From: Candidatus Micrarchaeota archaeon RBG_16_49_10
GTDB lineage: Archaea > Aenigmatarchaeota > Aenigmatarchaeia > CG10238-14
Direction of reading: 5' to 3'
DNA: 64,000 nt
Assembly: GCA_001784635.1 (NCBI GenBank)
Contig: MFRS01000003.1
Coordinates: 140,694 to 204,693 of the forward strand
In this document: one piece after another, positions 31,927-41,600 of the stretch
Numbering within the stretch: position 1 is the first letter of the stretch
Layout: each line of letters begins with the position of its first letter
Program-made: the position numbers and the translations under genes
The notes under the pieces: model-generated
What the model was told of the DNA's origin: nothing
Databases searched by the model: none
What the model saw: the letters and a program-made list of their open reading frames with translations, nothing else

Positions 31927-32223
31927 TCAGAACTTGAAGAGTTTGCCCTTGAAATCGACTATCTTCCCACCTTTTACTTCCACACCTTCCTTTTCAAGGA
32001 GCTTTATCTTTTCCCGAAGGCCGCCTGAAAAGCCACCCAAGCCTCCCGAGCTGCTCACAATCCTATGGCAAGGCACCTCCGGTGCATAAGGGTTCCTACC
32101 ACACGCCCCACCGACAGCTCTGTAGGCCCTAGTCCCCATTCTGTCTCCGATAATCTTGTATGTCGTGACCCTACCCTTCGGGATTTTCCCCATAAGCTCG
32201 TAGACCTTCTCGTCGAAACTCAT
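31927..32223 (-). CDS. ogt: methylated-DNA--protein-cysteine methyltransferase (MGMT/Ogt), DNA-binding domain only
   Basis: 98 residues, just the C-terminal MGMT domain. The helix-turn-helix GRVTTYKIIGDRMGTRAYRAVGGA and the active-site PCHRIVSSSGGLGGFSGGL are both present, with Cys52 as the methyl acceptor. It lacks the usual N-terminal ribonuclease-like domain. The Cys is kept, so it is not an alkyltransferase-like protein, which has Trp or another residue there. Role: direct repair of O6-alkylguanine. Confidence 0.93.
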   Translation of the reverse strand: MSFDEKVYELMGKIPKGRVTTYKIIGDRMGTRAYRAVGGACGRNPYAPEVPCHRIVSSSGGLGGFSGGLREKIKLLEKEGVEVKGGKIVDFKGKLFKF

Positions 32224-32270
32224 ACCAACCTATTAAATTTTAACATTTGTAAATTTATTTCAGTGGTTCC

Positions 32271-33320
32271 TTGAAGATACTGATAGCACATGAGATTTTT
32301 TACCCCGAGGTATCTGGGGGTGGAGAAAAGATAGTTCTGGAGCTCGCAAAAGGTCTCCTTGAGAGGGGGCACGAGGTAAAGATTTTCACCTCCGGCGACC
32401 CGAAGATAAAACAATACGAGGGCATAGAGACAGTCAGACTGCCGGTAAACAGGTACCTCCTCAGCCTTTCCCTCCCTCTAATATCTAAACACACGAAGGA
32501 CTGCGATTTGGTGCAAATAAGCACCGGGAACTTGACCTTCCCTGCGTTTTACGCCTCGAGAATCCACAAAAAACCTTCCGTGTGTACGGCCTACCACCTT
32601 TTTGGCCCCTTCTGGAAAGATGTCAAGGGCCCCCTGATTGGAACCGCTTTCCAGAAATTTGAGAAGTCTTACTTGACGAGGGACTATGACGCTTTCGTCT
32701 TCATGAACAGATACACCGAGAAGCTCGGTTTGGACGCAGGTGTCAATAAGGGGAAAGCACATTTAATTCACCCAGGCTTCGATTACGAGAAATATAAACC
32801 AAAAAAAATGAAAAAAGAGCCTTTTGTGTTATTGGTGGGGAATTTTGCGATGAACGAATCGATGCTCAGGGTTAAGGGAACCTACAATTTGATTGAGGCC
32901 GCAAAAATGCTCCCTGAAACCGACTTCGTGATAGTTGGCGGCGGTTCAGGCATCGAAAACCTAAAGAAAAAATCACCGAACAATGTAAAGTTCCTCGGCC
33001 CGATGAAGTTCGAGGATTTTGCAGAATATTACAATAGAGCCTTGATATTTTGCCACCCCAGTCTCAGCGAGAGTTTCAGCCTCGCGATTTTGGAGGCGAT
33101 GGCATACGGATGCTCCGTAGTATCTGCGATAGATTTGGGTCAAAAGGGGATTAGAATTAGGGTGAAAGACACAGAAGATATTGCCAACGGGATTAAACAC
33201 CTTTTAAACAACACGGGAAAAACAATCTCTATGGGCAGGGAGAACATGAAAATAGCCAAAAAGTTCACCTGGAAGAAATTCATCGCAGACTACGAAAAAT
33301 TGTATCAAAGTTTAGTCTGA
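32271..33320 (+). CDS. family 4 glycosyltransferase
   Basis: 349 residues. The N-terminal ILIAHEIFYPEVSGGGEKIVLELAKGL is the GT-B donor-site GGxE start. The C-terminal half has FVILVGN-like and FVIVGGGSGIENLKK, then CHPSLSESFSLAILEAMAYG, the E(x7)E motif of GT4 enzymes. No membrane helix is seen. It likely adds sugars to a lipid-linked glycan before AglB, the next gene. The start is TTG at 32271, inferred from the conserved N-terminus. Confidence 0.9.
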   Translation: MKILIAHEIFYPEVSGGGEKIVLELAKGLLERGHEVKIFTSGDPKIKQYEGIETVRLPVNRYLLSLSLPLISKHTKDCDLVQISTGNLTFPAFYASRIHKKPSVCTAYHLFGPFWKDVKGPLIGTAFQKFEKSYLTRDYDAFVFMNRYTEKLGLDAGVNKGKAHLIHPGFDYEKYKPKKMKKEPFVLLVGNFAMNESMLRVKGTYNLIEAAKMLPETDFVIVGGGSGIENLKKKSPNNVKFLGPMKFEDFAEYYNRALIFCHPSLSESFSLAILEAMAYGCSVVSAIDLGQKGIRIRVKDTEDIANGIKHLLNNTGKTISMGRENMKIAKKFTWKKFIADYEKLYQSLV

Positions 33321-33436
33321 CTTTAAAATTCCAAAAACACTCTAGGATTCGAAAAAACAGCCTTTGGCTACTATTTCTATTTACACCCCGTTTTCAAATA
33401 TTTAAGCTAAAAAACAAATTAATAAGAGAAGGTTCT

Positions 33437-35632
33437 ATGGTCAAATCCAAGAAAAAAAACTTGAAAGAAATCAAGATTAACCCGCAGTCCTTGGTAATTC
33501 CAGTCATCCTACTTCTGATAGCGGGCTTCGCTGTTTGGAGCAGGTCGGGCACATTGGAGTCCGATGTCGTACTTGATTATGATCCTTGGTATCACTACAG
33601 GCTAGCCAAGACCATACTTGAGAACAACTTGAAAACTCCCGCGTGGGACTTCCAAACTTTCGCTCCCCCTGGAAGGATATTCGAACCCCAGATAGGTTGG
33701 GAATACACGATGGTGCTCTTTTATAAAATCATGAAAATTATAAACCCCGCCGAGACTTTAATGAGGGCGGCAATAACGGCTCCTGTCATCATGGTCGGCT
33801 TGACGGTATTTTCTGCTTTCTTCTTGGGTAAGTATCTTTCTAATTCAATAGGTGGCCTTTTCACAGCCCTGTTTGCGATAGGCACACCGACTTTCATAGG
33901 AGTCTCTATGGCAGGCTATTCGGACACGGATGTGGTGGTCGTCTTTTACACATTCCTTTGTATATTTTCCATTCTACTGGCAGTCAACAAAAAGAAGTGG
34001 CCCTACTACATATTTGCAATCGTTTCGAACCTGCTTTTCATATACAACTGGTTCTTCGCATGGTACATCATAGGCTTCTTCACGGCCTTCATCTTCATCT
34101 TGCTCGGCTTCCGTACCTTCGAGCATTTCATAAGGGACAAAAAAATCGATTTTAAGAAAGTTTTTGAAGGCTCAAAAAATGTGATAGTGCCTTTGCTGAT
34201 AATCATCATTTTAACAAATGTCATTGGCCTTGCAATAGGTCTCCAAACGATGTTCAGGTTCCTAGTTTTAGGTTTGGGTTTTGCCGGAGGCTCTGAGGGC
34301 GCTCTGGTGAACGTTTCTGTCGCCGAGCTGCAGCCCATAAGCATTTTCACTAGGGCAGGATTCCTGACTGTGGCCGATAGGGTTGGTATGGGACCTACAC
34401 TATTGTTTTTGTTCGGTTTGCCGTTGCTCGTCTTCTACAAACTTTTCAAAAAAGTTGAGATAGCACACAGCGAAATCTTCATGTTCATGTGGGCGGCCAT
34501 AACATTTTGGCTGATATTGCACGGAGTCAGGTTTTCACTCTTGTTCTCTTGCGCCGTGACCACGGCAGCGGGCTATGTCATCGGGAACTCCACCATGTTT
34601 CTGAAAAAGGGAATAATTCCAGTAACCTTTTACGGTCTCATAGGGGTCTTGACCTTACTCTTCATATCGAACGCAGTATCTTATGCGCTAAGCGCAAGCG
34701 GAATGGAGGTTGGGCAGAACTGGATAGACATGCTGGAATGGCTCAAGCAGAACGCTGACAGGAACAGTCTGGTCGCGACTTGGTGGGATCCGGGTCACAT
34801 AATTGCAGGGTATACTGGTTTGAAGGTTCACGCCGACGGCGCGCATTGCATAGAACCATGCTACCCCTACAATCACAACGTGAGGATACAGGACATGGGA
34901 AGGATAATGTCTACCAGCAACGAGACCGAGGCTGTGAGGTTGCTCAAGAAGTACATGAGCATAGACGACCAGGCTTGCAGGGAGGTAGAGGAGAAAAACG
35001 AAATCTCATTACCAAAAGGCACTTGCGGCCCACTATCCGAGCTTTACTTCATATCCAGCAACGACCTCATAGGAAAGTACACATGGATGAACTACTTCGG
35101 GGGGTACAGGGCCCCGATAGTAGATCAGGACAGCTTCTTGAGGAATCCGGGTGTATGTTGCGCCTCGACGCCGCAGAGCGAGCCAGGGCAAGTTTCCTGT
35201 GGTGAGTTCGCAGATCAAGGGAAAGGCGTTTGGGTTTGGTGCCCATGGTTCTTCAGCCTTGAAAGGACGGCTACAGACCAGGAAAAGAACCCTGTATTCA
35301 TCTATGACTACTCCGGCCTGAAGATGTCCATAATTCAGAGGACTAACAACTTGGTTCCCGTTTACATGAACCAGTTCGTCATAAACGATATAGTATACTT
35401 CCAGGACGGCCAGATGAAGATAATCGACAATTCAAACTTGAACACGACAATGGAAAAGATAGACGGGATGGTTTGGGTCGATTCTACACTCAGGACACTG
35501 CTTTATTTCCCACCAGAGGTAAAGGACAGCATATTCGTTAGGACTTTCTTCTTCAACGGGGAGGGTCTGCAACATTTCACAAAGGTTTATGAGAACTCAG
35601 AGATAAGGATTTACAACGTCACCTTCGATTAG
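33437..35632 (+). CDS. aglB: oligosaccharyltransferase AglB (STT3 family)
   Basis: 731 residues. An N-terminal half has about eleven to thirteen helices, with the first-loop acidic motif LDYDPWYHYR near residue 50 that binds metal. The soluble domain opens with the WWDxGx motif as ATWWDPGHII near residue 447. A Cys-rich C-terminal part (CREVEEKN, CGPLSEL, GVCCAST) follows. AglB moves the finished glycan from its lipid to Asn in N-x-S/T sequons of surface proteins, several of which are encoded nearby. AGAAGG lies upstream of the ATG. Confidence 0.96.
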   Translation: MVKSKKKNLKEIKINPQSLVIPVILLLIAGFAVWSRSGTLESDVVLDYDPWYHYRLAKTILENNLKTPAWDFQTFAPPGRIFEPQIGWEYTMVLFYKIMKIINPAETLMRAAITAPVIMVGLTVFSAFFLGKYLSNSIGGLFTALFAIGTPTFIGVSMAGYSDTDVVVVFYTFLCIFSILLAVNKKKWPYYIFAIVSNLLFIYNWFFAWYIIGFFTAFIFILLGFRTFEHFIRDKKIDFKKVFEGSKNVIVPLLIIIILTNVIGLAIGLQTMFRFLVLGLGFAGGSEGALVNVSVAELQPISIFTRAGFLTVADRVGMGPTLLFLFGLPLLVFYKLFKKVEIAHSEIFMFMWAAITFWLILHGVRFSLLFSCAVTTAAGYVIGNSTMFLKKGIIPVTFYGLIGVLTLLFISNAVSYALSASGMEVGQNWIDMLEWLKQNADRNSLVATWWDPGHIIAGYTGLKVHADGAHCIEPCYPYNHNVRIQDMGRIMSTSNETEAVRLLKKYMSIDDQACREVEEKNEISLPKGTCGPLSELYFISSNDLIGKYTWMNYFGGYRAPIVDQDSFLRNPGVCCASTPQSEPGQVSCGEFADQGKGVWVWCPWFFSLERTATDQEKNPVFIYDYSGLKMSIIQRTNNLVPVYMNQFVINDIVYFQDGQMKIIDNSNLNTTMEKIDGMVWVDSTLRTLLYFPPEVKDSIFVRTFFFNGEGLQHFTKVYENSEIRIYNVTFD

Positions 35633-36396
35633 CGTCGTCTCAACTTCTTCTTGACCTTCAAAAAAAACTTAAAAGACGACTTGCTGAAGTCGTAAACCTT
35701 GGCCGACACTTCTGAAAACATCTTAGGCATTATGACATTTCCCTTGCTGTCGGAACAGAAAAAAAGGTTTTCGAAGTAGAACTCGCCGTTCCTCAGAGCA
35801 GCAATTACGGTTTTCTCAGTCTTTTCTGATTCTATTTTCATGGACATTAGCAACTTCTCAGCCAAAAAGAACCTGTAGAAGTAGTGCAGGTCCAAACCGA
35901 AAAAACTCAACAGATTTTCGTCCTTTTTTTTCATTTCGCTGAAGATTTCAATCCCTCTTTTTCTTGGCCATAATCCATCATATGAGAAGTTCCACAATTC
36001 CACGCCACCAAGACCTTCAACCCCCTCTGTATTAAAATTCTCGTACTTTGTAGGGTGCGCCATAATCGGGAAACCTCCTAAATCTCTAATTTTCTTTATT
36101 ACAGCATCGACTTTTGTTTCGCTGATAATTTCAGAGACTCCGAGACCAACTATATGCATGCCCCCCTCGCAGCTGTACTCTACGCTCGGGATTAAAACAA
36201 CATCGCCGTCAGACAATTCCCTGCATTTCTTCCTGAACTCCTCCGCCTTTTTGTCATCCAGCGATTGGGAATGTTCGGCGAGGATTACGAAATCAAAACC
36301 ATAATGTTTACACGCAGATTTTATCTTTTCCAGAGACAGCTTGCCGTCATAGGAATAATCCGAATGCACGTGGAACAGTCCGTTAAGCACAGGCAT
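35629..36396 (-). CDS. PHP-domain metal-dependent phosphoesterase
   Basis: 255 residues. Metal motifs are GLFHVHSDYSYDGKLS (HxH), ILAEHSQSLD and PIMAHPTKYENF, with GLDLHYFYRFF towards the C-terminus. PHP proteins are phosphatases, for example on histidinol phosphate or tyrosine phosphatases in capsule clusters (CpsB/Wzb-like). Its place between AglB and ATP-grasp/deacetylase genes favours a surface-glycan role. Its stop overlaps the convergent AglB stop by 4 bp. Confidence 0.88.
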   Translation of the reverse strand: MPVLNGLFHVHSDYSYDGKLSLEKIKSACKHYGFDFVILAEHSQSLDDKKAEEFRKKCRELSDGDVVLIPSVEYSCEGGMHIVGLGVSEIISETKVDAVIKKIRDLGGFPIMAHPTKYENFNTEGVEGLGGVELWNFSYDGLWPRKRGIEIFSEMKKKDENLLSFFGLDLHYFYRFFLAEKLLMSMKIESEKTEKTVIAALRNGEFYFENLFFCSDSKGNVIMPKMFSEVSAKVYDFSKSSFKFFLKVKKKLRRR

Positions 36397-36397
36397 C

Positions 36398-37594
36398 CTA
36401 ACCCCTCCTCACCTTATTTATTATTGTGCCCCCGGAATAGATTAGGTTCACCATGAACGGCATCAAATCAGCCTTATCTAGAATGTCGTAGTTCATCCCT
36501 TTAGATCTTGAACTGAAGAACCCCTTCAGCGCCTGAAGCCTATTAAAATTCTTCCCCACGTCTTTGTTGTACGCCCCCGCCATCACGCTCACCAAATTAT
36601 ATATGTCGCCCACGAGCCACCTGCACCTTACCCCGGTCTTGTACTTGGACACTTTCCCTATGTCTCCATCCTTCTCCATCCTGTACAAAAGGTACGGGAA
36701 ATCTACCCCTGAGGCTATGGCCAGCTTCAGAGAACCCCAAAACCTCCCGTTTATCTCCATGAGCTTGAACTCCTTATCTTTCTCATCATATTTGAACTCC
36801 ACCATCGCTACCCCGTGCCAACCCAGGTCTTTCAGAAATTTTTCGCCTAAAGACTTGACTTCCCTAACGTAGACGCTCTCCCTCAACGAGCTCCCGCCGC
36901 CTGTCGGAGGGAACTCCCTTATCCTCTTGTGCATGAAGAAAGCCCGGACATCCCCGTGGTTCATCAGGGCGAAATACCCATAACCGTCGCCTTGGACAAG
37001 CTTCTGTATAAGCGGAGGTTTGTTCATCTCATACAGCAGCCTGTACTTTTCGACAAGCTCCTTCGGCGAGTTCGCGTACGAGACCATCTTGCCAGCTATC
37101 TTATTTCCCACCCAAATCTTGCTGCTTTCCGGCTTTATGACGACAGGGTACTCGAGGTCCATCGAAAGCCTTTCAACCTCCTTAACAGTCTTCGGGAAAT
37201 GGGTATCAGGTACCGGAATGTCATTCTCTATGGCCCTCTTGATTGTCTTCGTTTTGTTGTGGGTCTCCAGGATGGTTTCATCATCTGGTATGGGGAGTTT
37301 GGTGTACCTCATGAATTTTTCTCTGTACTTTGAGATTGGGATTAAGGTGGAATCGTTCACCGGGAAAATCATCTCAGGCCTTTTTTTCTTGGTGACCTCC
37401 AGCATTTTTTCCAAATAAGCGTTTATGCTGCTCTCAGGCCTTGGGTAGACGAAGAAATTCTGCGTGTATTTAGAATAGAAGGCACAGGACAACTTATTAT
37501 CCCCTGAAACCGTGACATCAACGCCCCTCTTTCTCAGGGACTTGAAGACGTTGAGCCCAATCCTCTCCTCTCCGCCTGTGACTATTACGCTCAA
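36398..37594 (-). CDS. ATP-grasp carboxylate-amine ligase
   Basis: 398 residues. The N-terminus IVTGGEERIGLNVFKSLRKRG is a Rossmann-like preATP-grasp fold. The ATP-grasp core contains YPVVIKPES, PPLIQKLVQGDGYGYFAL and the metal site FKLMEINGRFWGSL. Such stand-alone ligases join an amino group to a carboxylate, often an amino acid to a sugar or peptide. The start is TTG at 37594, overlapping the deacetylase stop. Together with the deacetylase it could decorate amino sugars after N-deacetylation. Confidence 0.9.
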   Translation of the reverse strand: MSVIVTGGEERIGLNVFKSLRKRGVDVTVSGDNKLSCAFYSKYTQNFFVYPRPESSINAYLEKMLEVTKKKRPEMIFPVNDSTLIPISKYREKFMRYTKLPIPDDETILETHNKTKTIKRAIENDIPVPDTHFPKTVKEVERLSMDLEYPVVIKPESSKIWVGNKIAGKMVSYANSPKELVEKYRLLYEMNKPPLIQKLVQGDGYGYFALMNHGDVRAFFMHKRIREFPPTGGGSSLRESVYVREVKSLGEKFLKDLGWHGVAMVEFKYDEKDKEFKLMEINGRFWGSLKLAIASGVDFPYLLYRMEKDGDIGKVSKYKTGVRCRWLVGDIYNLVSVMAGAYNKDVGKNFNRLQALKGFFSSRSKGMNYDILDKADLMPFMVNLIYSGGTIINKVRRG

Positions 37595-38523
37595 TTCATC
37601 ACCCTCTCAGGTATCTCGGAAACCTTGCAGTATTCCACTTCGAAGCTTCGCTCGAAGTTCGACAATACATTTTTGATGAGTCCAAAGTTCTCTTCGCTGC
37701 AGTACCCGTAACCTTTTTTCTCCCAGCTCATGAACTCCCATGGGTGCGCAAGAAAAATCAGGTGAGGGATTACCCCATTCCTTTGCTGGAAAAATGCCAC
37801 CCTGTTAAAAAAATCGAATATTTGATCTTTTGAAAGGTCGACGATTGTCTTGAGGTTGAAGCTCTCGTAATAGAAGCTTGGCAACAAGCTGCCCTTTGAC
37901 AGCTTTGGTATCGGGTTTGATGTGACCGGAACCTCAAACACCCCGCCTATCTTCCTAGGCACCGGCTCGACACCCCTATAAGAGGGAAAAGAAGAGTCTA
38001 CAGTAAAGCCGAACTTCTGGATTAGTTTTAGAGTCTCATCATTCACGACAAGGTATGGGCTCCTGAAGGACTTTGGCCTCTCCAACCCGTTTTCATCAAA
38101 AGCCCCCAAACCCCTTTTAATCAGCTCGACCTTTTCGCTGTAACTGGGAATCGGCCTATTCAACCACCAACCGTTAGTTCCCCACAGCTCGTGGCTGAAC
38201 CCATGCAACCCGAACTCGTTTCCGCTTAGGTTTTTGAAATCTTTCGCAAATTCAGAGACCATATCTCCCTGAATGAAAAGAGTGAGGTTGGACTTGGTAA
38301 TTTTCTCTAGAGCCTTCGCCTTTTTGATGAAGCCTCTCATAGCCTTCGTGTTTTCCAGGTCGAAATCTCGTTCCACATCGAAGGTCAGCGAGATGAATAT
38401 CTTGTCAAATTCAGGCTTTTTGTATTGAAGCTTCATTTTGGTCGACTTAGCTATGTTGTATGGCAGGAAATGTGGCAACCTGTTGTCGGTTGCGATGTCG
38501 ATAATTTTCCTCAGCACGTTCAT
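37591..38523 (-). CDS. polysaccharide deacetylase (NodB-like)
   Basis: 310 residues. The NodB motifs are SLTFDVERDFD (catalytic Asp and metal Asp), EFGLHGFSHELW (HxxxH) and SFRSPYLVVND, with HLIFLAHPWEF near the end. The enzyme removes acetyl groups from amino sugars using a metal ion. No signal peptide is evident, so it may act on a cytoplasmic sugar precursor. It leads the minus-strand set deacetylase, ATP-grasp, PHP. Confidence 0.92.
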   Translation of the reverse strand: MNVLRKIIDIATDNRLPHFLPYNIAKSTKMKLQYKKPEFDKIFISLTFDVERDFDLENTKAMRGFIKKAKALEKITKSNLTLFIQGDMVSEFAKDFKNLSGNEFGLHGFSHELWGTNGWWLNRPIPSYSEKVELIKRGLGAFDENGLERPKSFRSPYLVVNDETLKLIQKFGFTVDSSFPSYRGVEPVPRKIGGVFEVPVTSNPIPKLSKGSLLPSFYYESFNLKTIVDLSKDQIFDFFNRVAFFQQRNGVIPHLIFLAHPWEFMSWEKKGYGYCSEENFGLIKNVLSNFERSFEVEYCKVSEIPERVMN

Positions 38524-38663
38524 CTAACCATCTTAAATTAAAATTAAACTATTAAAAGAAACCTATTTGGCCAAAAATGGCACTGTTAGGGCTTCAAAAT
38601 ACCACCCGAATACCCAAGAAAATGTCAAATTATTTATGCTTTCTCTAAAATATTTTTAGTTAT

Positions 38664-41600
38664 ATGAAATTTAATAGAAAATTATTCATAATATCATATT
38701 TTTTACTTGTAAATATTTCCTATGCATGGTGGGACGAGAGCTTTGACTATTGTAGGGAGCTCAAGTTGAAAGAGGCTGCAGGGGTAAGAAGGGAGTTCGA
38801 AGTCGCAGACATTGTGATAAACACCTCCAATTGGGGAAACCAACCCTTCGAAAATTCCACGAGACTAGTAACCGGGAGCTGCTCTGGCAATGGGACTGAA
38901 ATCCCGTCCCAGATTTACAACAAGACTGTGGTTGCTGGCTACCTCCAAAACTTCAACCTCGTCTTCGAGGCCAACTCCTCCGAGTTCGAACAGAGGACAT
39001 ACTCAATCTATTATAGTAGCTCACCTAAGAACAGGACCACCTACAACTCTATATTGGCCGTGAGGCAGACGCAGTCCTGGTGGGTCGAGACCGACATCTA
39101 CCACTTCTATTACAGCCTGCGCAGCGACGAAGGACTCACGGTTATGAAATTCGTTAAAGACGGCGACCGGTACACAAACTATGCCGGGAGCCTTGGTAAC
39201 ACTCCCCTCTCCATATTGGACGCTGGGCCGGTGGGACGTTTTAATAACCTAAGCACCGGCCCTCTATGCTTTATATATCAAAGAGGAAACCTAACAGAAA
39301 ATGTAATTTGCAGACTCTGCAAGTCCAGCCCTGTCATCTCTTGCGAACACACGGGAAACTCCCCTTATAGCGTGAAAAATCACATCTTCACCTGGCTCTT
39401 CTACGGCCAGAACTCGAGCAGCCTCTATTACAGGACAAATCTCGACTCATCACCCAAGCCGTCCAACATAGCTGGCTATAACATGCTTCAGAACTTCAGA
39501 TACGGAGTTGCCAACACGACAAAGGGGACCAACTTCATAACTGTAATAACTAACGGCACTCAAGACTATTCCGTAGACAGCCAGTGGACGATGATAAACA
39601 GCCTTGTGTACAATGACAGCTTCGGTCTTCTCTTGTCGACGAATCCATCCATCACATGGAGGAAAGCCTTAGTAGCTGTCACAAATGAAAGTTTGGACAG
39701 TTCCTTCCAAAGGACCCTCAATTACAGCATGGCTGTCGACCATCCATTGGACGAGAACTTCACCTTGTCAGGGGAGCACCAAATAAATCCAAAAACGGAA
39801 ATAAGAATCAAAACAGAGCCTGAGATAATAGAGGGAGAGCCTTTCGACTTGCTTGTTGATGTGCAGTCCGATTCCTCCCCTTTGGCCAACTTGTCTTCGG
39901 AGGACTTCCATTTCAGTTTGGGCTCTTTTCCCATCCAAAAAATATCCTTCGACAATTTCCTAAACGGATCCTATCTTTTTTCAACGAGCCTTGATTTTAT
40001 GGACTTTGGATATAAGAAAATCAACCTTAAGGTCAATATTTCTGGCGAGGACTTTTTTGGCGATGCAGAAGTCCTTTATTTGATGAGGCCCGGAAAGTCC
40101 TTGATACTGACAGGATACGACTATGAGAACTACACGTCAGCTGTTCTGACTGGACAGCCCGTCCTCATATACGAGTCAAACAGGGAATTCATTGATTATT
40201 ATATTAGGGAATACCAACCGTCAGAGGTCTTTCAGCTGGGTACCAACCTGGCTTTAAACAATAGCCATACCGTTGACTCGCTTGAAACCCTCCACAAAAT
40301 CTTCCCTAAAATAGAAGGGTCCCGACCTACTGAAACTGATTACATAATACTTTCGAACACGGCTGACAAGATGTCGATGTTCTCAGTCCCATATTCGATT
40401 ATTAGAGGTGGCTTGGTAATAAATGCCACAGGGTCTGCGGAAGAGACAAAGCAGATTTTGATCTCTGAAATATCTAGATTGCACATACCCGACTCCTACA
40501 TATTCGAGAAGAACATCTTTTTGCTTCTCGTAGGCACTCCTACCTTCACGGTGGATAACCCCTTACCTTTCGGGGAACCTTTGAATACCGATACACCATA
40601 CGGGGATGTTGACGACGACGGCCACTTGGATTTATCCGTTGGTAGACTTTTAGGTTCTCCCGAGTCTATGTCTTTTCAAATAGAGTATTCTAAATTTTTA
40701 CAGAACAGAAAGACCGCACTTCTGCTTTCCTCCTACAACATTCCGGCAAAGTACTTTGATGTGCTGACTGGCGGCGGGACCTTGGAGGAATCCTTGGGAA
40801 CTGAGATGACTCTCCGAAAAAAAGGTTTCAGTGTAACAAAGATAGTCGAAAAAAGGAGTGACTACGATGAGCTAGACTTTTCTGTACTGCAGGAAGTTAA
40901 GGAATTCTTCTCATTGTTCGGCCTGCTTTCCGGAAAGAATTATGAGGATTTGTTCGGCGAGGCTTTCGGTTCCGTGAACTCCATGATTCTCCTGGCCAAG
41001 GCGGGAGATTTCTTGATGTACTCGATACATGAATTCGATTGGTCGAGCTGGTGGAACGATTTTCTAAATGGTCAGCCTTCATACCCAAGACATTTGCCTG
41101 TACTCAACGAGGACAACTTGTTGGACAATACGGGGAAAAATCAGATAATCATTTACTATTCAAAGGGCAACTCCACTAATTGGTTTCTTCCGATAAACAC
41201 AACTAGATTTGAGACTGAGTATAAGATTTTTGACCCGTCAAATCTAGATTTCAACCCAGCCTTTTACTACATCAAGCACGACTATAGCAGCAATATCGTT
41301 GGGAAAATATTTGATAGAGGGGCGGTAGCGGCAGTGGCAATTGACGGACAGGTGAGCGAACTGCATTCCGGCAGATTCGCTACAGTTTTCTTCAAAAACT
41401 TCGACAAGCCCATTGGAGTCAGCTTGAAGGAGGCGAAGAACTGGAACTTGGAGACCAGTAATGCTAGCGAATTCGGGAGACATTTCTGCATGGAGGAGTA
41501 CTACAAGCCTGGACTTATTGGCGATCCCGCGTTGTCCTTTGACCCTCAGCTCATCCTAGAAAAGACAATCCAGCCTACCTATGAAAGCGGGACTTTCAAA

